8,846 bases of DNA from an uncultured Leucobacter sp. Its GTDB lineage: Bacteria > Actinomycetota > Actinomycetes > Actinomycetales > Microbacteriaceae. The DNA is taken from positions 1-8,846 of the forward strand of contig CALMSE010000145.1 in the NCBI GenBank assembly GCA_937872275.1. Direction: 5' to 3'. Below the pieces are notes generated by a model that had not been told where the DNA came from, searched no databases, and saw nothing but the letters and a program-made list of their open reading frames with translations. Shown here piece after piece: positions 5,482 to 8,846 of the stretch. The first letter of the stretch is position 1, and every line of letters begins with the position of its first letter. Both the position numbers and the translations under genes were made by a program.

Positions 5482-6428
5482 TGCTCAGCTACGACTCGCT
5501 CCGCGCGATCCCCGTCGCCGCCTTCCCGCGCGGCACCGCGATCGCGATCGGCAAGTTCGACGGCGTGCACCGGGGCCATCAGGCGCTGCTCGCGCGTGCC
5601 TGCGAGCTGGCGGAGGAGCACGACCTCGACCCGATCGTCTTCACCTTCACCGAGAACCCGCAGCACGTGCTGCACCCCGAGCTGAGCCTGCCCCCGATCA
5701 TGAGCCGCCGGCAGCGCCTCGACGCCCTCGCCGACGCCGGCATCGCGGCATGCGTGATGGTGCCCTTCGACGACGAGCTGCTCGCGATGGGCGCCGAGCT
5801 CTTCGCGGAGCGGGTGCTCGTGCGGGGGCTGCGCGCGCGGACGGTGATCGTCGGGCCCGACTTCCGCTTCGGCCGCGGCGGCGCGGGCGACGTGGCGCTG
5901 CTCGCCGAGCTCGGCGAGCGCCACGGCTTCGACGTCGAGGTGATCCCGGTGGTGCAGGACGAGGAGCTGGGCAGGGTCTCGTCGTCGCGGGTGCGCGAGG
6001 CGATCCTGCAGGGCGACGTCGCCCTCGCCGCGCGGATGCTGGGCCGACCGGTCGAGGTTCGCTCCACGGTGGTGCGCGGCGACGCGCGCGGCCGCGAGCT
6101 CGGCTTCCCCACCGCGAACCTGGCCGCCGGGATCGAGGGGCTCGTGCCCGCCGAGGGCGTCTACGCGGGCTGGGCCGTGGTGCGCGGCGAGCGGCACGAC
6201 GCGGCGATCTCGGTGGGCAACAACCCGACCTTCACCCCCGACGCCGAGCCCCGCGTCGAGGCCTACCTCATCGATTTCGAGGGCGATCTCTACGGCGAGC
6301 GCATCATGGTGCAGTTCGCCGAGCGCCTCCGCGGCAACATCGTGTTCTCCGACGTCGACGCACTCGTGGAGCGCATGCACGAGGACGTGCGCGAGGCTCG
6401 CGCGGTGCTGTCCGGAGAGAACGCATAG
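5481..6428 (+). CDS. ribF: Bifunctional riboflavin kinase / FAD synthetase
   Basis: This 315-residue cytoplasmic enzyme phosphorylates riboflavin to FMN and adenylates FMN to FAD. The N-terminal nucleotidyltransferase domain has GKFDGVHRGH at 24-33 and SSSRVREA from 167. The C-terminal kinase domain has GRELGFPTANL, with the PTAN nucleotide/metal motif at 210-213, then GVYAGWAVV, NNPTF and the expected catalytic glutamate near Glu260 in VEAYLIDFEGDLYG. Length is normal for the family. Two in-frame ATGs occur, 5478 and 5481; GGAGG (5469-5473) is four bases from the first and seven from the second, so I prefer 5481. The start overlaps the preceding stop. The gene ends within a strong hairpin. 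rpsO, a frequent downstream neighbour of ribF, is absent. Confidence 0.95.
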   Translation: MLSYDSLRAIPVAAFPRGTAIAIGKFDGVHRGHQALLARACELAEEHDLDPIVFTFTENPQHVLHPELSLPPIMSRRQRLDALADAGIAACVMVPFDDELLAMGAELFAERVLVRGLRARTVIVGPDFRFGRGGAGDVALLAELGERHGFDVEVIPVVQDEELGRVSSSRVREAILQGDVALAARMLGRPVEVRSTVVRGDARGRELGFPTANLAAGIEGLVPAEGVYAGWAVVRGERHDAAISVGNNPTFTPDAEPRVEAYLIDFEGDLYGERIMVQFAERLRGNIVFSDVDALVERMHEDVREARAVLSGENA

Positions 6429-6440
6429 CGTTCCTCCGGA
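6411..6440 (+). terminator. Strong hairpin centred on the ribF stop codon
   Basis: TCCGGAG (6411-6417) pairs with CTCCGGA (6434-6440), and GAACGC (6419-6424) pairs with GCGTTC (6428-6433). One A (6418) is bulged and the loop is ATA. The result is a 13-bp stem in 30 bases, with the stop TAG spanning loop and stem. No U-run follows, as is common for actinobacterial I-shaped terminators. It separates ribF from the helicase promoter about 40 bases downstream. Confidence 0.65.
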
Positions 6441-6481
6441 ATCGCGGTGCGGCCGCTGCGGCGCTGCTGCTCAGCTGCTGG

Positions 6482-6490
6482 TGCTAGGAT
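6482..6490 (+). promoter_or_regulatory. Extended -10 promoter (TGC-TAGGAT) for the helicase gene
   Basis: TGCTAGGAT fits the extended -10 pattern TGnTANNNT, which can work without a strong -35; none is visible 16-18 bases upstream. A start near 6497 would give an untranslated leader of about 115 bases, in contrast to the leaderless genes to the left. Confidence 0.5.
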
Positions 6491-6496
6491 CTAGGT

Positions 6497-6611
6497 AGGC
6501 CGCAGCAGCATTCCCTTTCGAGCCGCCGTGCAGCGCACGACGTCGGGCCGAGAGGTCGAGGCGGCCTCGCGGCCCCCCGAGGGGTCTGCGCTTCCTCAGA
6601 TCAGGAGCTCC
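6497..6611 (+). promoter_or_regulatory. Structured 5' leader of the helicase gene
   Basis: One CCTCG (6565-6569) can pair either with CGAGG upstream (6557-6561) or with CGAGG downstream (6578-6582), so the two stems exclude each other. Closer to the start, TCCT (6593-6596) can pair with AGGA (6603-6606), covering the ribosome binding site. These are short stems in GC-rich DNA and may be chance. No known riboswitch is recognised. Confidence 0.25.
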
Positions 6612-8768
6612 ATGGCACTCACCACTGCCACGCCCCCCGCCGCATCCAAGGCTCAGGGCAGGTCGAAGGGCACCCGCCCCCAGAGCCGCAAGCGTCACAC
6701 CCACAACGAGGGCATCATCCCGCTGCTCGCGCGCGCCGTGCGCGAGGTGGAGGCCTCGGCCCAGCGGGGCAAGGCGACCCCGGCGAACCGCACCAAGTTC
6801 CACGTCATCGCACTGCTGATGCGCGAGGAACGCGCGCGTGTGAAGACGGAGGAGGGCATCTCCGACTCCGAGCGGGCCGAGACGCTGAAGCGCCTCGACG
6901 GCGTCGCCGCGATCCTCGCGAAGACCGCGGCGCGCGATACCAGTCTCATCACCCTGCTCGAGCCGACGGCGACCATCAGCGAGGCGACCCGGGCCCTCAA
7001 GCGCAAGATGATCGCTCAGGCCGGCATCGAGCTGCCCGCCGACGAGCCCGAGCCCGAGCCGGTCGCGGCCTACGTGCCGCCCGAGCTCGCCGAGCGCCAG
7101 GTCATGCCGCCGCGCATCGAGCAGCGCATGCTGGCGAATCCCTTCCTCGAGCCCGACCTCTCGCACCAGACCAAGCCGACCCCCGTGGTGCGGCTCGCGA
7201 ACTGGGAGCTGCTCGGCCCGCTGCTCAAGTCGTTCGAGCAGGGCGGCGGCGGCAGCGCCTGCATGCAGCTGCCCGATCCGCCCGTGCCGGATCGCCTGGC
7301 CCCCGCGGGTCTCGAGCTCATGGGGCATCAGGCCCGCTTCCTCGCGAGCGTGCGCGACGGGCACCGCAGCTTCCTGCTGGCCGACGAGCCGGGCCTCGGC
7401 AAGACCGCGCAGTCGGTGATCGCCGCCTCGGTGGCGGGCGCCTACCCGCTGCTCGTGGTCGTGCCGAACGTCGTGAAGATGAACTGGGCGCGCGAGGCCC
7501 TGCGCTGGACGCCGCACCGCCGCGTCACCGTGATCCACGGCGACGGCGATGACATCGACGCCTTCGCCGACGTGTTCGTCGTCAACTACGACATCCTCGA
7601 CCGGCACCTGAGCTGGATCTCCCGCTTCGGCTTCCGCGGCATGGTGGTCGACGAGGCGCACATGATCAAGAACGTGCAGTCGCAGCGCTCGCGCAACGTG
7701 CTGGCCATCGCCGAGAGCATCCGGGAACGGGTGCCGGGCGGGCGGCCGCTGCTGCTCGCGCTCACCGGCACCCCGCTCATCAACGACATCGACGACTTCC
7801 GCGCCATCTGGCGCTTCCTCGGCTGGACCGACGCCGACAAGCCCGGGCCGGAGCTCATGGCCAAGCTCGAGAGCAACGGCTGGACGCCGGCCGACGCCGC
7901 GTTCTACCCCGAAGCCCGGCAGAGCGTCATCGACATGGGCATCGTGCGCCGTCGCAAGATCGATGTCGCGGCGGATCTGCCCTCCAAGCGCGTGGTCGAC
8001 CTGCCGGTCGAGCTCGACGACGATCTCGGCCGCAGCATCCGCGAGGCCGAGCTGCTGCTCGCGCAGAAGCTCGTGCAGCGCTTCAACACTCTCAAGGCGG
8101 GGCGCATCGGCCGCGAGATGGGCGACGACGCGATCATCCGGATGGTGTGCGCGCAGGAGCTCGAGGAGTCGAACGCCTCGGGCGACGGCATCAACGTCTT
8201 CACGATGGTGCGCCAGATCGGTCAGGCGAAGGCGGGGCTCGCCGCCGACTACGCGGCGCAGCTGGCGCACTCCGTGGGCAAGGTGGTCTTCTTCGCGAAG
8301 CACATCGACGTCATGGATCGTGCCGAGGCCGCCTTCGCGGAGCGGGGGCTCGGCACCGTGTCGATCCGAGGCGATCAGACGGCCGCGTTCCGGCAGACCC
8401 AGATCGACGCCTTCAACACCGACCCCGACGTGGCGGTCGCGGTGTGCTCGCTCACCGCGGCGGGCGTGGGGGTGAACCTGCAGGCCTCCTCCGACGTGGT
8501 GCTGGCCGAGCTGAGCTGGACCGACGCCGAGCAGACCCAGGCGATCGACCGGGTGCACCGCATCGGCCAGGAGGAGCCCGTGACCGCGTGGCGCATCGTG
8601 GCGGCGCAGACGATCGACGCGAAGATCGCCGAACTCATCGACGCGAAGGCGGGGCTCGCGGCTCGCGCCCTCGACGGGGCGGAGGCGCCCCGCGAGGACG
8701 AGGATCCGGTGCAGCTGCTCGCCCTCATGTCGGTGCTGCGGGCGGCGCTGGGCCGCGGATCCGCCTGA
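6612..8768 (+). CDS. SNF2-family DEAD/DEAH-box helicase-like ATPase
   Basis: This 718-residue protein carries a full set of SNF2 ATPase motifs: DEPGLGKT at 258-265 (Walker A), DEAH at 347-350 (Walker B), LTGTPL at 384-389, VVFFAKH near 558, SLTAAGVGVNL at 613-623 and QAIDRVHRIGQ at 643-653. By family knowledge such enzymes are double-stranded DNA translocases that remodel protein-DNA or branched DNA. Proline replaces the usual methionine in DExGLGKT. The first 240 residues match no domain I recognise: a basic patch at 13-28, a helical region to about 135, then an acidic PEPEP stretch near 144-150. I chose ATG 6612 because AGGAG lies four bases upstream; a GTG at 6528 would add 28 residues but lacks a binding site. 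No nuclease, methyltransferase or phospholipase partner adjoins it, so a defence role is unsupported. Confidence 0.92.
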   Translation: MALTTATPPAASKAQGRSKGTRPQSRKRHTHNEGIIPLLARAVREVEASAQRGKATPANRTKFHVIALLMREERARVKTEEGISDSERAETLKRLDGVAAILAKTAARDTSLITLLEPTATISEATRALKRKMIAQAGIELPADEPEPEPVAAYVPPELAERQVMPPRIEQRMLANPFLEPDLSHQTKPTPVVRLANWELLGPLLKSFEQGGGGSACMQLPDPPVPDRLAPAGLELMGHQARFLASVRDGHRSFLLADEPGLGKTAQSVIAASVAGAYPLLVVVPNVVKMNWAREALRWTPHRRVTVIHGDGDDIDAFADVFVVNYDILDRHLSWISRFGFRGMVVDEAHMIKNVQSQRSRNVLAIAESIRERVPGGRPLLLALTGTPLINDIDDFRAIWRFLGWTDADKPGPELMAKLESNGWTPADAAFYPEARQSVIDMGIVRRRKIDVAADLPSKRVVDLPVELDDDLGRSIREAELLLAQKLVQRFNTLKAGRIGREMGDDAIIRMVCAQELEESNASGDGINVFTMVRQIGQAKAGLAADYAAQLAHSVGKVVFFAKHIDVMDRAEAAFAERGLGTVSIRGDQTAAFRQTQIDAFNTDPDVAVAVCSLTAAGVGVNLQASSDVVLAELSWTDAEQTQAIDRVHRIGQEEPVTAWRIVAAQTIDAKIAELIDAKAGLAARALDGAEAPREDEDPVQLLALMSVLRAALGRGSA

Positions 8769-8795
8769 GCGGAGGATCCGCGCGCCGGGCGCGCG
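8754..8795. terminator. Hairpin cluster at the helicase stop and convergent junction
   Basis: CGCGGATCC (8754-8762) pairs with GGATCCGCG (8774-8782), a perfect 9-bp stem whose 11-base loop contains the helicase TGA (8766-8768). An inner alternative pairs TCCGC (8760-8764) with GCGGA (8769-8773). A second stem, CGCGCG (8779-8784) with CGCGCG (8790-8795), follows and partly overlaps. There is no T-run. Placed between convergent genes, it probably serves transcripts from both sides. Confidence 0.5.
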
Positions 8796-8805
8796 ACCGC
8801 AGGCC

Positions 8806-8846
8806 CTAGTCGGCGGAGCGCTCCGCGGCGTCCCGGTCGGCCTCCG
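8806..8846 (-). CDS. Probable 3' end of a leftward gene (partial)
   Basis: On the minus strand the last bases read as EADRDAAERSAD followed by TAG (8808-8806). The frame is open to the window edge, and the charged Ala/Glu/Asp/Arg composition and GC-rich third positions look coding. It would converge with the helicase gene, leaving 37 bases that hold the hairpin cluster. Twelve codons are too few to name a product, and a chance open frame cannot be excluded. Confidence 0.4.
   Translation of the reverse strand, partial: EADRDAAERSAD

Noticed and set aside
5478..5700. FMN riboswitch at ribF
   Set aside because: The ribF start overlaps the preceding gene, leaving no leader, and no RFN-element-like sequence was seen upstream.
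5280..6380. A 366-codon minus-strand frame over ribF
   Set aside because: It is the antisense of a certain gene with His/Asp/Ala/Glu-rich, motif-free translation.
6528..6611. GTG at 6528 as start of the helicase, adding 28 residues
   Set aside because: There is no ribosome binding site before it, and the added residues look like untranslated leader. ATG 6612 has AGGAG upstream.
6471..8558. A 695-codon open frame on the minus strand
   Set aside because: It is antisense to the clear SNF2 ATPase. Its translation is low-complexity Arg/Ala/His/Asp-rich, typical of the opposite strand of a GC-rich gene, and no family motif is seen.
6612..8846. SNF2 ATPase as part of an anti-phage system (for example DISARM-like)
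   Set aside because: No methyltransferase, nuclease, DUF1998 or phospholipase D partner is visible inside the window, and the upstream genes are housekeeping. The right flank is cut off, so it cannot be fully excluded.

Overview
The window comes from a high-GC actinobacterium, most likely a Microbacteriaceae-type organism (inference). Codon third positions are almost all G or C. The gene content fits: xseA/xseB, a DUF4245 protein, beta-carbonic anhydrase, fumC, truB, a bifunctional ribF and an SNF2-type helicase. Several genes carry a TANNNT -10 box placed directly against the start codon, as in actinobacterial leaderless genes. No mobile element, CRISPR array, rRNA or tRNA is visible, so this looks like an ordinary chromosomal housekeeping region.

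Layout. Bases 1-3405 are read leftward in the order xseA, xseB, DUF4245 membrane protein, beta-carbonic anhydrase, fumC (only its first 45 codons are inside the window). xseA and xseB are separated by a 240-base gap that holds a 20-bp inverted repeat, a 9-bp direct repeat and a separate xseB promoter. A 129-base divergent intergenic region (3406-3534) lies between xseA and truB. It contains a large imperfect palindrome flanked by two near-identical, oppositely facing promoters. Bases 3535-6428 are read rightward: truB, a four-helix membrane protein overlapping the truB stop, a second four-helix membrane protein with its own leaderless promoter, and ribF overlapping that gene's stop. After a strong hairpin on the ribF stop codon, an extended -10 promoter and a leader of about 115 bases lead into a 718-residue SNF2-family ATPase. 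A hairpin-rich convergent junction follows, then what is probably the 3' end of a leftward gene.

How the genes fit together. XseA and XseB form exonuclease VII. TruB makes the T-loop pseudouridine of tRNA. RibF makes FMN and FAD. FumC works in the TCA cycle, and the carbonic anhydrase supplies or removes bicarbonate. The two small membrane proteins and the N-terminal quarter of the helicase have no function I can recognise.

I do not see a convincing new defence or mobile system. The most interesting signals are regulatory: a shared TARGCTGG start-adjacent promoter at four genes, the xseA/truB palindrome, the 20-bp stem between xseA and xseB, and a recurring habit of placing hairpins over stop codons.
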